Of a DNA stretch of 64,000 nt, positions 35,271-47,053 are shown piece by piece. A model generated the notes under the pieces. The model made no database searches. It saw nothing but the letters and a program-made list of their open reading frames with translations, and was not told the origin of the DNA. Source of the DNA: Symbiodinium natans (taxonomy: Eukaryota > Sar > Dinophyceae > Suessiales > Symbiodiniaceae). Numbering within the stretch: the first letter of the stretch is position 1; the number at the start of each line of letters is the position of its first letter. The stretch spans positions 1,340,579-1,404,578 of the forward strand of contig CAJNDS010000557.1 in NCBI GenBank assembly GCA_905221605.1, read 5' to 3'. A program made the translations under genes and the position numbers.

Positions 35271-38200
35271 TTGAGCATTTGAAGGAAGTTTGGGGGGTTT
35301 GCGGGGTTTCGGGGTTCTGGGGGTTTTCTGGGGTTTCGCGGCTTGGGGTTTAGGGTTTGTGTGTAGGGCTGGAGGTTAGGAGGTTTAAGGATTTAGCGCT
35401 TACAGGGTCGAGGGTCTAGTCCTGAAAGCGATGGGAATCATGGAGCCGCCTTTATTTCTATTAAACGCCCGAAGGTTTGCAACCAGATGGCTTCAGCCTG
35501 GCCAGCATCGTCGTGGCGCGACCTGGCCCTGAAAGAAGATATGGGTATCCCTAACCTACCCCCCCCCTCCTCCCCCCTTCCAGAACCCCCAAGATACTCG
35601 AGTCCTTTGCTCGAGGACCCCCCTCCCCCCCGCCCCAACAAGGTCCCCCCCCATGTGGCCAAAACTTGGGGTAGGTGATTCTATTACAGTCGAAGAAAAA
35701 GCAATGGAGGTGCAGCAATTTTCGGATGCCGTAGGCCCTCCACCCCCTCAACCCGAATCCCCAGGCCCTGAACCCGAAACCCTGAACCCCTTCCGCACCC
35801 TGAACCCTGAACCCGACACCCTGCACACCAACCAAGCATGTCGGGCTCGGGGGTTGAGAGTTGGGGATGTTCCTCCTTTTCTGACAGACCTTCATGGGGA
35901 TAAGAGTACCCTAAACCCTAAACCCAAAACCCTAAACTCTAAACCCTAAACCCTAAACCCTAACTCCCCCCCCCCCCCCCCAAAAAAAAATAAAAGTCCC
36001 GATTGAGGGCCGTTCGTCTAAGGGCCCCAAGTTGAGAGCCCAGAGCCCCTCCTTGCCGTTTTTAGGACTTTAGGACTTCAGGGCTTTGAGTTTTTTAAAG
36101 ATGAAGGGCTCTAGGATTTTGGGATTTTCAGTTCTTAGTTAGGGGTTTTAGGATTTTTGGGACTTAGGATCTTACGGTTTTAGGATGTTAGGGTGTCAGG
36201 GTCTTAGGGCTTTAGGCTCAGCCGGGCCCCAAACCCTGCACAGGTTTAGGGTTTGGGGTTTAGGGGTTTAGGGTTTAGGGTTTAGGGTTTAGGGTTTAGG
36301 GTTTAGGGTTTAGGGTTTAATTGGGGTTTAGGGCTTAGGGTTTAGGACCCTTGGGTCGAGGCTCGACACATCATGGCAGCGCTCACTGGCCTTGCTGGGA
36401 GGTGGGCTTATAGGGGTTTAGGGCCTAGGGCTTAGGGGCTAGGATTTCGGGTTTAGAGTTTAGGAGTTAGGGTTTAGGGTTTAGGATATAGGGTTTAGGG
36501 TTTAGGATTTCGGGTTTAGGGTGTAGGGTTTAGGATTTAGGGTTTAATTTAGGGTTTAGGGTTAGGGTTTAGGGTTTAGGGTCTTGGAGTTGAGGGATAA
36601 AGATTGTACTTCCTCGTTGGCTTCGGACATAGTGCCTAGGGCTGTAGGGTTTTTTGGGGGGCGTGTGCTTTGCCCGGAACCCCTAACCCTAAACCCTAAA
36701 CCGTAAACCCCAAACCCTAGCCCTAAACCCTGAACCCTAAACCCTAAACCCTGAACCCTGAACCCTGAACCCTGAACCCTGAACCCTGAACCCTGAACCC
36801 TAAACCCTAAACCCTAAACTTTACTGACATGGGTTTCGTGTTCAGGGCTTGTTTTTTTTTTTTTGTTTTTTTCCGGTTTTAGGGCTGTGAGTTGGGCGTT
36901 TCGGGCCTATAGGGTATTGGGTTTTCCCCCTAAATCCCTCTACCCAGCACCCGGTGCTTGTGGGTGTCACGTTTCGAGGGACTGTCCGGCTTCCCGTGGT
37001 TGGGAGGTTTGGGTGTAGGGTTCGGGGTTTAGGGTGACAAGGGTTCAGGGAAAGTTTCGAGGGGCTGTTTGTTTAAGTAGATTCCGCACCTCGTCTTCCA
37101 AGGGTTGATAACAATTGCTAGGACTCAGAGGCTTCTCTCGAGTCCGATGCAAAGCCGAACAATCCCTAGACCCTAAGCGTTACAATCCCGACCCTCCGAT
37201 ATCAGCCCAACCATCCGCACAAGCACTCCCCAGCGAGCTTCTCACAAAGTCATCGCGCAGGCCACTCTGATTTGGCAGGCCGGGGCTCCTCTTTTGGTGA
37301 AGGTTGATGCTATACTGTTACGCAGTTGCTCTTGCTTTTTGTGTTCCTTCTTGTATTTGCATGTTTTGGGAGGGGGGGGAGGTAGAGCTTCGGGTTTGTA
37401 GATATCGTGGGCTTATCCGGAGGAGGGTTTGCAGGTTGATCCCTTGCTTCTATGGTCTGTGGGGCTTGCAGGGCTGAAGGGGCTCTGGGTTTGCGGATTG
37501 TTCAGACCCTCAACCCTACACCCTGAACCTAAATCCCTTATTCCTAACCCTAAACTCCGTGTTGTTTAGGGTTTAGGGCTTGCATTTCAAGTGACCACCA
37601 TCCCGGCCAAAGAGCCCAAAAGCCCAAACCCTGCAGCCTCTAAACCCGAACGGTGCTGAAAGATGTTTGGTCTGTATCTCATGGACTTTGTAGGACCAAT
37701 CCTAAACCCGAAACCTTTCACCCGAAACCCTTAGAAGCGAACCGGAGTGCTGGGTGCAGACTTCCTCCCCTGAACCTTAAAACCCTAAACCCTAAACCCC
37801 AAGGGCGGTACCTTCCCCAAGCCTCCTTGAAGGGCTCAAGTTTAAACGTGAAATTTATGGGGCCTTGGCTTTCAGGCCCTAAACTTATTATAGCCTAAAC
37901 CTTAAACTCTAAACCCGAGACCCCTGCCTAAACACAACCCTTACACCCTAAACCCTAAACTCTCTCCTACTTGCAGTGGAACCCTAAACCCTAAACCCTA
38001 AACCCTAAACCCTAAACCCTAAACCCTGAACCTCCCGTGCAGATGTGGTGGTCTACAGCGCCCTCATGCGCTCCTGCGAGCGGGCGCACGCTTGGCAGGC
38101 AGCCCTCGCTGCTCGAGAGTGCGGACTTTGCTGATACGAACCCCAGCACCGGAGATTAGGGTTTAGGGTTTAGGGTTTAGGGTTTAGGGCTTAGGGTTTA

Positions 38201-41200
38201 GGGTTTAGGGTTTAGGGTTTAGGGTTGGGGGATTCACATGCCACAGCAGAGGAATCCTCAGGCCAAAACAGCCCCAACAGGTCACAGCACAGTTGGACAG
38301 CTGTTGATTCTGACACACCTTCGCTGTCCATGTTGGGAACGTGCTCAGGGCCGACTTTACACTTTTTGTTTCAGTGTAGAGAGAGGGGTTTGGGGTATAG
38401 GATTCCCTAAACCCTACACCCTAAACCCTGAAATCAGGTCTTCTGAGGTGGTACTCTGTTAGGTTGTTCCACTGGAGTGAACATCCGTTTGTTTACAGGG
38501 GATAAGGGGTTTTGGAGGTCTAGGGTGTGGTCTCCGAGAACAGCATGCAGTGATGGCGCCTCTCCAGCTCACAAGCGCAGACGGAGTGGGACGGCTGCGT
38601 CAGACACCTCTCCGCCCCCTCCCTAAACCCCATACCCTACTGCTCTACACCCTGAAGCCTGAACCCACAGCCCTAAACCCGATCAAAAAAAAAAACAGCG
38701 ACAACAACCGTTTCTAACAATCAGAAATCGAAGAAAGGACAAAGCAATCATGGTGAGCCACTGAATCCCGACTGCGGAGGTGGCCCTCGCTGTGTTTCAC
38801 GGAATGCGTGATGCAGGCCTCTTCCTTGCGGGTGTTTGTTTTGGGTTTAGGGCTCCGGGTTACTGGGCTATATAGTATGGGGCACGGTTTCGGCCTGATC
38901 CGAAACTGCACCTTCGGAGTACCAGGAATAGCAGCCTTGATGTCCGCAAGAAGTTTGGGGTTGCGGGCCATTCGTATGTGTACTTGTGGGTGGGTACAGG
39001 TGTGTTCGGTGTTAAACAATCAACCCTAAACCCTAAAAACTCCTAAACACCTGAGTGGGTCGGGCTCGTCTGATTGTGCTGGCCCACCCAAAGCGCTAAA
39101 CCCTGTTCCTTTCTGTTTGGTTCAACGTTCCCTTATGAAGTAACCAACCCCAAAAATGGTTGCCCTTATTTTGAGATGGTTACTGGGCTACCAAGTGTGC
39201 CACGCCGTAGGATTCGTGATATCACCCAACTATGTTTGCAGCCACTCTGCGCGTGATTGCGATTCAGTGGGCGTGCAGCTGCAACTGTTTCTGGGTGCGC
39301 TTTCCATATTTTCAGTATAGCTTATAGTTAAGAAGCTGGTATACTTGCACCTTCAAACCAGAAGAAGAACCCACAGGCGATTTAAGGGTTGTTCCTGAAC
39401 TGACCTTGCAAGATTGCTTGTTGCTCTTACTTGAAGCGTCATGCGAAGATTTCAAGGGATATTCCTCTCAAACTTGCCATCTGTGGCAGCCCTGCTCTCT
39501 GATAATACTGACCTCGCTAGACATGGCGTGTGTGGATGAGTTTGTGACTGGTGCGAGACCATCAGTGGACAGCATCTACCCTTCATATCCGACTTATCCA
39601 TCCCTTGGGCTTCACGGGCAGCCTTGGGACCAGCCGTGGGTAGTCACACCCTACCCAGTGCTCCCCTCACGTCTCAATCGGCTGCTTTACGGCAGCCTGA
39701 CTTTGTCAGAGTCCGTGTCCGAGAATGGCTCGGAGGACTCTGGGAGCTTTGGCAGTGGAGATGCAGGTCACATGGAGTTGAATGGCAGCCCTTCGTCACA
39801 TGTGACGATCATGCCTCCTTCCGGGCTGAGCCAGGACATCGATGAAGTGGCAAAAGTTTACCCAGTGGGCCAGCTTGCCTCACGAGGTCTACCCTTTCTG
39901 CCCTCTCCAAGTGGCTTCGCCAACGAGAAGATTGCCCCCCCCCCTCCCCCCACTCCTTCGAGCACCAAGCCGCAAGCAGCGTTCCGGAACTTCAATTTTG
40001 CCGTCATCTTCACAGGCTACGACCTGGAAAAGCATGCCGCCTTCGAGCTTGTCCCTCGCTTAATCGGCCGCAATGCCGACAACATGAAGAAAATCTACAA
40101 AACTGGGGCCGGCGCACGCGTTTGCGGTCGCGGGAGTGGCTGGAAGGAAGTCAAGTCACCCCATGGCAACTACGAAAGGGATGAACCGCTCCAGTTGGTC
40201 GTTTCGTGCCGTTCGGGGGAGATCAGGGAAGCAGCGTCCCTGGTGCTGATTGGGGTAAAAGCTCTAAAGCCCTATATGAAGTCCTTATGCAACCCTTTAT
40301 ATCCCTATATGCAACTCCACCCAGGTTCAAGGAGACAATGGTGCTGGTGAAAGGCATCGCGCAGCACTTCCGCCGCTTCTGTCGCCAACAAAATCTGGAC
40401 TGCGTGGAGCTGTACGTGGTGCAGAAGAGGCTGGGGGTTCATGCGGAAACTGGTTTTAGGGACCCCAAGGGCGCCCAAATCCGCCCGTAGAAATTCAGGT
40501 TTATAGGGTCCATGGCCAACCCAGGAGATGACCCTGTCGGAGGATGTGAGTGTGGCTTACCCCAGTATGTCAGCCCAACACTATGCGATTAGAAGAACAG
40601 TAACTACTGTACAAAGCGCAATTACACGTATATACTTGCTTATATTGATTTCCTCATTTATGTTTCTACATTTGTAGTACAACGCTCAAGTCAATTTTTG
40701 TCTTTATGCGTGGCTGCCCTTGTACGACAATTGCGGCGGAACCACGCTGATGTTCCGATAGAGCCGCGACTCCACGCGGAGTCGCACTACGTATAGGCAG
40801 TCACTCCCTGTTGGACCCAGCAGCCAGGGCAAGCTGTATCTGCCCATGCTAGCGATCGACTACATGTAGTCGGTGTTAGCGAGGTGTGTACAAGTCACTG
40901 GCCAACGCGTTCCGTCGCGGCTCTTCCACTAGCAAGTAATTAGGATTGCACGCAACGATCAGGTACCTTTTGACAGGGGTGCAGGGCAAGCGAAGCACCG
41001 ATGGATCCTCCCAGAGCTTGGCAAAACCCTGTTGTCGACGTGCAGGGTTATTAGGGTTTAGGTTTAGGGTATCGGGCCACTGCCCGGATGGCCTGCACCC
41101 ATAGAACCATGATGCACCTGATCAAGGGCTTGATGCCACTTGAAGCTGCGAGTTGCAGGTGTGTTTTCTCAGCTGCTAACTTGAACTGTGAGCTGCGACA

Positions 41201-44200
41201 TATCTGTGGCATCTTGCCTGATGTAACACGTGGGGTCTTTTGGGTGATGTTTGCCAAAGCAAATCACCTCGTCCAGTTCCATCTCATTCGGCTCAGTGGT
41301 TAACCCACGGCATGAATGGATGCAAGCGAGCAAAATAAACTCGTCACCACGCAACAAGACAAGGAACAAAAAGGCCGCGAACCTCACTGTTGGTTAGTAG
41401 GGAATTGGGGGAATGAGGTACCCTAAATCCTAAACCCTAAACCCTAATTCCTTAAAAAGTATATATAGGGCCCTTAATTCCCCCCTTCCCTGCTAGTCAG
41501 CAGTAGGGAACATGCAGCTCGGTCTACACGGCCCTTGACCCAATATCTTCGTTCCTGCGTATGGTCACTGCGTCTTAGGCCAAAGCATCACATCGGGGTG
41601 TAGGGTTTCGGGTCTAGGGTACACAGGAGCCCAGAATGTACTCGGTCACTTTTTCATCCTAAACCCTATTGCAGGTTGCTGCGCGCTGCATGGGTGTAGG
41701 GGTGCTTGTGGATCGCACCCTTGGGCCTCAACGTCAGGGGAGCCTGTTTTTGTTGGCCCTGTGATTTTTTGTTTTTTGTTTGGCCCTTTTCTGGGGCCCT
41801 GTTTTCTGGTAGAAAACAGAGGAAAACCAGAGAACAGCCTCCATTGTCCTTTCTAACCCAAAGCCCTAAACCCTGAACCTTGAACCCTAAACCCCGCCCC
41901 CCCCCAAAAAAAAAAAGAACACAAAAAAAAAGAAAAAAACAGAAACAAATGGGCAACAAAACAAAAAAAAACAAAGAAACCCAGTGCACCCTCACAGTCA
42001 TCCCAAAGTCCGGAACCTCAGAGCTTGAAGCACCCAAAGCCCTTAATCTGGGCCGACGAAATTCAATCTTTGTCGTTCTTGTTTCTGGTGGCGAGCCCCG
42101 TTATTCGTCAGCAATTTAGGGGGCGGCCTTTACCGGTCAAAATTCAGTTTTTGTCGTTCCAAGAAGTCCAACAAATCTTCATCGGCATCTCTGTCACAGG
42201 CTTCAGCGTACTCCATTGTCGGGGTCCTTTGACTAAGTTGGCTCCAATAAAATGAGCCCCAAGCCAAAACCCTGAACCCCAAACCCTAAACCCTAAGCCC
42301 TAATCCCCAACCCCAAACCCCAAACCAGGCGTGCAGCCCAACTCCGTGGCACTGTGCACGGCCCTGTCGGTCCTTGCGGCTGGCTCTAAGTGGCCTGAGG
42401 CGAGTAGTTAGAGGGTTCTTTTTAGGGCTTTGGGGGTTTGGGTGTAGGGCTTATATAGGGTTTAGGGTTTAGGGTTTAGGTTTTAGGGTTTAGGATTTTG
42501 GGTTTAGGGTGTAAAGTTCAGGAAGTTTAGGGTTTGGAATTTAGGTTTCAGGGGTTTTGGCAGTTTGAGGGTTGATGGCTTTGTATGCAAGACGTCACAC
42601 CCGGTCTCGTCAGCCAAGGGGGTGATGGCTTTAGAGCTGCAGGGCGTTGGTTCAATGCAGGTAGGGTTGCCCTAAACCCTAAACCCTAAACCCTAAACCC
42701 TAAACGTTCAGGGCTCTCTGAGTTGAGAGCGAGGCCGTGCAGTTGCTGCCGGCCTGTCCGCCAGAGATCATCGCGGTCAATGCAGCCCCACGGAAGGGCA
42801 GCATCGATACCTAAACCCCAAGTCCCAAGCCCCAAGCCCCAAGCCCTAAACCCTAAACCCCAAACCCTAAACCCTAAACCCTATAGGTTCCACTTCGACC
42901 CTAAACCCCGAAGCCTTTGACCCCTTCAGGCCCTAAACCCAACGCCGCGACTAAAGCTGCGCAGAACTGGGGCGGATAGGGAATAGGGTTGAGGGTTTCG
43001 GGTCAAGGGTTTCTCACGGGATTAAGACCACCCCGAGGGTTGTATCCCTAAAGGTTCCCCTTAATTCTCTCTAATGAGGCACTTCCACCCCGACTAAACC
43101 CTAAACCCTGAACCCTAAACCCTAAACCCTAAACCCCAATCCCTAAACCCTAAACCTAGAAACGCCCCAAGTGCTGAGTTTCATCCGACTCTTCGACCCT
43201 GAGTTGCAGGGACCCTAAACCCTACATCCTAGATAGGTACTACCAATAGTGGAAGTACATGTCAGGGTCCAGAAAAGCCCAGGCAACCATCACGGCCTGC
43301 GCCAACGCTTCAGAGTGGCAGGCATGCCTCAGGAAATTCGGGTTAGGGTTTAGGGCTTAGGGTTTAGGGTGTAGGGTTTAGGGTTTAGGGTTTAGGGTTT
43401 AGGGTTGAGGGTTTAGGATTTAGGGTTTGGGGTTTACGGTTTCGGGTTTAGGGTTTCGGGGGGGGGGGGGGGGGGGGGGCGGGCGAGGTCCGACAACACA
43501 CACCGTATAGGCCTTTTAAACCTAACCACCTAATCCCTATAGTTTATAGGCTAATGGGGGATGCACGTTTTCTGGGTTTGCCTAAACCCTAAACCCTAAA
43601 GGGGCTGTTCTTATGGATGTTGGATTCAGGGCTTCTTTTTCGGAAGCTTCAGGTGCAAACAATCTTCGGGGTCGCATGTCGAGGTAGGACCTGCATGTAC
43701 TCAAGCCTGCTCGAGGGAGTTAGGGCTCAGGGTTTAGGGTTTCGGGTTTAGGGTTTTAAGGTTTACGGTTCTTGTGTGGGCTTGAGACTTGCGCACTTGG
43801 GAGCTCAGACCGGGAACGTTGAGCCAGCAACAGTCCGAACCACGACTATGCTTCTTGATAATCCTGCCCTAAACCCTAAAGCTTATTGGAAGTCTGAAAG
43901 TCTGCTCCGAACACCTCGGGGCCTAGCGTTTATCGGCCTCATGTGTAAGGGTGTAGGAGTTTTGGATTCGGGTTCCTTTTCGGGAGTCAGGGCGTTTTCA
44001 GAGTTCTGGGAATGTTTTCGCAATGTAGCTGGATTGCTTTGATTGGAGTTTGGGGGGTCAAAATACCTTCCGAACGGGATCAGAAGGAGAGATGTTGATC
44101 AACTACAGGTACTACAAAGAACCTTGCACCCTAAACCCTAAACATCCCTCAGTCCTCCTTTAGGGTGGGTTCCCAAGGCCAAGCGTTGGAGTTTAAGAGA

Positions 44201-45975
44201 AGTAAACATGCGGCAGTTGCGAATTCAAGGAGGCCGAAGAGGTATTTGGGGTTTAAGCTTGAGGGTTTGCCCCAAAAAAAGTTTTCTCAGCAGTGGGAAC
44301 CGAAAAGAAGTCCTGACATCGACAAATACCGAAGCTGCAATGTAGGTTTGGGGCAGCTGTTTGGGTCTGGAACAACATGGGGTTGTGATGAACACCTTGC
44401 ACCCGAAACTCGGACAGTTAGGAAATCTACGCTCGTCGGCTTCAAGTTTAGGTTTAGTATGGTCTAAGGTTGAACCGGCTTCAGGGTTTAGGTTTTAGTA
44501 CGGTGAGTTGCAGCCTCAAATGAAACCCCAGCCTGGCTTTCTGCCTTACCAGGTGCCCCTCCAGCTGCTTTCTCAACTCCCGCGCGGGCTCGCCCCGCCG
44601 CTGGGCTTTCTGTTTGGGGTTAAACCTTAAGCCGTGCTAAATCCCCGAATCCCCCAAAGCCCTTACATGGCCTTAGTGAAGCTTGAGCCCCATAGGCCCA
44701 TACAGGACCCTTCCTTCAACCTTGAACTAAGGCCACAACAGCCCAAGCCCCTAATCCCCTCAAAGAACCTCACAGCCCCGTGAATTTCGATCCTAGAACA
44801 GATATATAGCCCTCAACCCCTACAATGAAATTACCACCCAGACTACGACAGCCTGAGCCTGTAGGACATTGGTCACCTTCAGTGCCGCAGTGAGTGCTCC
44901 GCGGTGGCAGCGTACATAGGTTTTAGGCTTCGGGATTGTGGGTTTCGGGTTTAGGGTCTTAGTTTAGGGATTTGTGAGTGAGTGAGTGAGTCAGTGAGTG
45001 GCTGGCCTGGGGCGCACTCCGGCCAACGGACTCTTCCCCCCTCTTCCCTCTGCTTGCGTCTCTTGGGAATTCCTGCAAGAGTTCGGCGCTCCGAGCCCCT
45101 CAGTCCGAGTCAGGAAACATGCCACCGAACCTTCACAGGAACAGAAGCTCTTCCCCTTGTGATCCCAACAAGGGTACTACGCTGGGCGCATTGGCTCAGA
45201 GACATGGGCTCGCGGTGCGGGGTGGCCGTTTTAAACACGCACACACGCACCGGGAGGCAAGACAAGACAGGGGAGTAGGCGTCTTGGCCCGAGACCCCCG
45301 ATCGCAAAGACAAGCCGGCTTCATGAGCTTCAAGCACGTGTTACAAGTTGCTACCAGCACTTTGGCTACGGGTGGTCAGGGGAAATTTCTTGCTTCTCGA
45401 ACAAACAGTCACACACACACAGTAGTCTTTGAATAGAGTAAGTTCTTATTTCTGTCTCCAAGGTCGAGACGGGAGCTGGTTGGCTGTTATAGAAACTAGG
45501 GTTGGCCTGGTTCCCCTACTCGTGCTGTTGGTACTAGACCCGAATAAACCCTAAACCCCGAAGCCCCTAATTAAACCCGAAACCTTAGACCCTCCAAGCC
45601 GTAAGATCCGAGGCGTGTGAGCGAGCTGGGCAGTGGCAGCGGTGCCTGGCACTCTACCAGGCAGTTGGGACCCTAAGCCCTAAACCTAAACCTTAAACCT
45701 TCCTAGCCCTCCTCAATTTACCACATACCGGAACTACAGCCACCCCAGAAAAAGGCCCTGAAAACACGGCGCCTATGTTTCGCTTGCTTTCGCGCAAGGG
45801 ACGAGGTTGAGAGCTTGCCATGTAAGGCAGGGGCCTGGGCACGCCAGTCAAGTTTTAATCCATGCAAAAGACCGGGGCCTTTGATCACACTTTGGAGGAC
45901 ATGGTGGCTTTGGACCTCACCGAGGACGACGCCGCAGTCTTCAACTCCTGCGTAAAGGCCTGTGCGGCTGCACCT
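35207..45975 (+). CDS. Second PPR-repeat gene or genes (span, partial)
   Basis: Ten + strand islands with PPR signatures and AG acceptors are spread over this span: VALSWFHDLRRHGAL, SWQRSLALLG, VVVYSALMRSCERAHAWQAA, VALCTALSVLAAGSKWPE, AVQLLPACPPEIIAVNAA, ATITACANASEWQACL, VPLQLLSQL, TFSAAVSAPRWQR, ACERAGQWQRCLALYQAV and AAVFNSCVKACAAA. The predicted role is organellar RNA binding, as for the first PPR gene. The KH gene at 39523 lies between the third and fourth islands, so this may be two PPR genes, or one gene with the KH gene nested in an intron. Start and stop were not found. Confidence 0.55.
35861..36030. mobile_element. Family-2 element with telomere-like and poly-C/A insert
   Basis: Left end TTGGGGATGTTCC, right end GGGCCCCAA; perfect 8-bp duplication GTTGAGAG at 35853-35860 and 36031-36038. 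The centre is replaced by CCCTAAA units and a C15-A9 junction. Confidence 0.75.
36240..36330. repeat. TTTAGGG tract
   Basis: About 12 units; a degenerate continuation lies at 36410-36585. Confidence 0.95.
36361..36401 (+). CDS. Possible PPR exon
   Basis: LDTSWQRSLALLG fits PPR helix B, but the repeat upstream is TTTAGGG rather than CCCTAAA and the exon is short. Confidence 0.35.
36746..36799. repeat. CCCTGAA seven-mer array
   Basis: Seven identical CCCTGAA units, another local variant. Confidence 0.95.
38043..38127 (+). CDS. PPR exon
   Basis: VVVYSALMRSCERAHAWQAA: a full helix A and the start of helix B. Acceptor CCGTGCAG; flanked by CCCTAAA (37980-38030) and TTTAGGG (from 38157). Confidence 0.8.
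38157..38228. repeat. TTTAGGG tract
   Basis: Ten units after the PPR exon. Confidence 0.95.
39079..39195. mobile_element. Family-1 (introner-like) element
   Basis: Right end GGTTACTGGGCTACCAAG and internal TTCCCTTATGAAGTAACCAA match the other family-1 copies; the left end CTGGCCCACCC is diverged. 4-bp duplication TGTG at 39075-39078 and 39196-39199. It lies in the presumed leader of the KH gene. Confidence 0.7.
39523..40592 (+). CDS. KH-domain RNA-binding protein
   Basis: ATG at 39523; exon 1 to about 40244, exon 2 from 40325, and probably exon 3 40525-40592 ending in TAG (305 aa in phase). If the last intron is not removed, the protein ends at TAG 40488-40490 (295 aa). The N-terminal 150 residues are S/P/G-rich and low complexity. 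A KH-like domain follows: FNFAVIFTGYD, then the G-x-x-G loop in RLIGRNADNMKKI, then VCGRGSG, as in single-KH proteins. The last part has HFRRFCRQQNLDCVELYV. Predicted to bind single-stranded RNA; the target is unknown. Intron 1 has a GC donor (a GA donor at 40248 is also possible); intron 2 is 72 bp, GT-AG, and carries TTTAGGG at its start. Compact and repeat-poor compared with its neighbours. Confidence 0.78.
40593..42328. other. Stretch downstream of the KH gene
   Basis: 40593-41050 is AT-richer unique sequence, likely the KH 3' region. An open frame at 41088-41303 is unassigned. 41393-41503 has imperfect inverted ends (GTTAGTAGGGAA / TTCCCTGCTAGTC) around CCCTAAA units and may be another small element. 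A C10-A12 junction lies near 41897. Confidence 0.4.
42329..42399 (+). CDS. PPR exon
   Basis: VQPNSVALCTALSVLAAGSK then W-P-E; GC donor at 42400 joins in phase to the next exon (E|A). Confidence 0.75.
42734..42796 (+). CDS. PPR exon
   Basis: AVQLLPACPPEIIAVNAA continues W-P-E from the previous exon as a PPR helix B plus turn plus helix A. The CCCTAAA tract 42670-42705 lies upstream. Confidence 0.7.
43273..43333 (+). CDS. PPR exon
   Basis: AQATITACANASEWQACL, a clear helix A followed by W-Q-A-C-L; TTTAGGG begins about ten bases later. Confidence 0.7.
43340..43479. repeat. TTTAGGG tract ending in a G run
   Basis: About 16 units, then more than 20 G (43457-43479). Confidence 0.9.
44553..44598 (+). 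CDS. Possible PPR exon
   Basis: VPLQLLSQLPRGLAPPLG after CTTACCAG; could be helix B plus turn. Confidence 0.45.
44865..44912 (+). CDS. PPR exon (helix A)
   Basis: TLVTFSAAVSAPRWQR after CTGTAG; pattern T-x-x-A-A-V-S-A. Confidence 0.55.
45613..45671 (+). CDS. PPR exon
   Basis: ACERAGQWQRCLALYQAVG, strongly PPR-like, after acceptor GATCCGAG. Confidence 0.7.
45871..45975 (+). CDS. PPR exon
   Basis: TLEDMVALDLTEDDAAVFNS then CVKACAAA: helix B, turn and helix A. Ends near an in-frame TAA at 45982. Confidence 0.65.
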
Positions 45976-45999
45976 CGGCCATAAAATGGGAACCACATG

Positions 46000-46127
46000 A
46001 ACCCTAAAGTTGGGGTCATATACCCTATACTATAATTCCAATAAAGGTATATGAATCATAAACCCTTAAAGTTGGGGTCATATTCCCTATACTATAATTC
46101 CGAATAAGGTATATGAACCATAAACCC
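46000..46127. repeat. 64-bp tandem duplication
   Basis: Two units of AACCCT(T)AAAGTTGGGGTCATA followed by CCCTATACTATAATTCC and GGTATATGAA-CAT. Each unit holds a short inverted repeat (CATATACC / GGTATATG). Confidence 0.85.
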
Positions 46128-46857
46128 TTTTAAGGTTCATTTTGTCCGGTCTGGGTTGGGGCTTGGGATACTGGTGAGAGCTTGGGGCACAACGCAGGCT
46201 GAAGAGCTTCGGCATTGAACGTAGGTACGACGTAGGTCCTTTCCACAGTACAAGGTACAGGGGCAGTTTTCTCGATAAAAGCCAGGCCACAGCCTTGAAG
46301 ATGCTCAGGACATGGGAGAAAGCTTTATTTACAAGGGCTTATTTTTGGGGAACCAGTTCCGAGTATCTTCCAAGTTTCCTGGCTACAGAAGACCAAAAGG
46401 GTCCTCGAAGGGCGTCCATGTCAAGCCCCCTAAATGCTTTAAACCCTCAAACCCCTCAACGCTGTACACCCTGCCCTAAACACCAACAAATTCTTTGGGC
46501 CAAGGCAGAACAGCATCGCTTGGCGATGTCGCTTCTTCGAAAGGGGCCGCGCCCTTTGTTTCTCCAGACACAGTAGAACAATCGTGTCTGAGCTTTCAGG
46601 GCCGAGGTTGTTGGAGTATATAGGGTTTCGGGTTTATAGGGTTTTCAGGGGCTTGAAATTGGCGTTTGTAGCTTAAAGGGTTCAGGGAACTCAACAGGGC
46701 GACAAAGATTTATACATCGGTTTAGAGGTTCGTGGGGCTCAGGCTCAGGCCTTTAAGGCTGCCTCTTCGGGTTTTTGCAAAGATCTCCTGGTGGCCTGAG
46801 ACCCTCAACCAGATGTACCGGCACGAACCCTAAAACCCTCCGAACAAGGCCCTAAAC

Positions 46858-47053
46858 CCATTAATAATGAATAATTTATAACTTATAATTTATAATTTAT
46901 AATTAATAATTAAGAATTAATATTTAATAATTAATCATTAATAATTTAAAAATAATAATTAATAATCAATAATTAATAATTAAGAATTAATAATTAATAA
47001 TTATTATTTAATAATTAATAATTAATAATTAATAATTATTAATTAATAATTAA
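46858..47053. repeat. AT-only island (TAATTAATAATT-type)
   Basis: About 195 bp of almost pure A/T built from AATTAATAATT units, in otherwise GC-rich DNA. Confidence 0.95.

Noticed and set aside
39061-39522. Relict dinoflagellate spliced-leader sequence ahead of the KH gene
   Set aside because: No convincing match to the CATTTTGGCTCAAG core was seen, so a retrocopy origin is not supported by this mark.
41393-41503. Fourth inverted-repeat family
   Set aside because: The ends are only loosely complementary and no flanking duplication was found.
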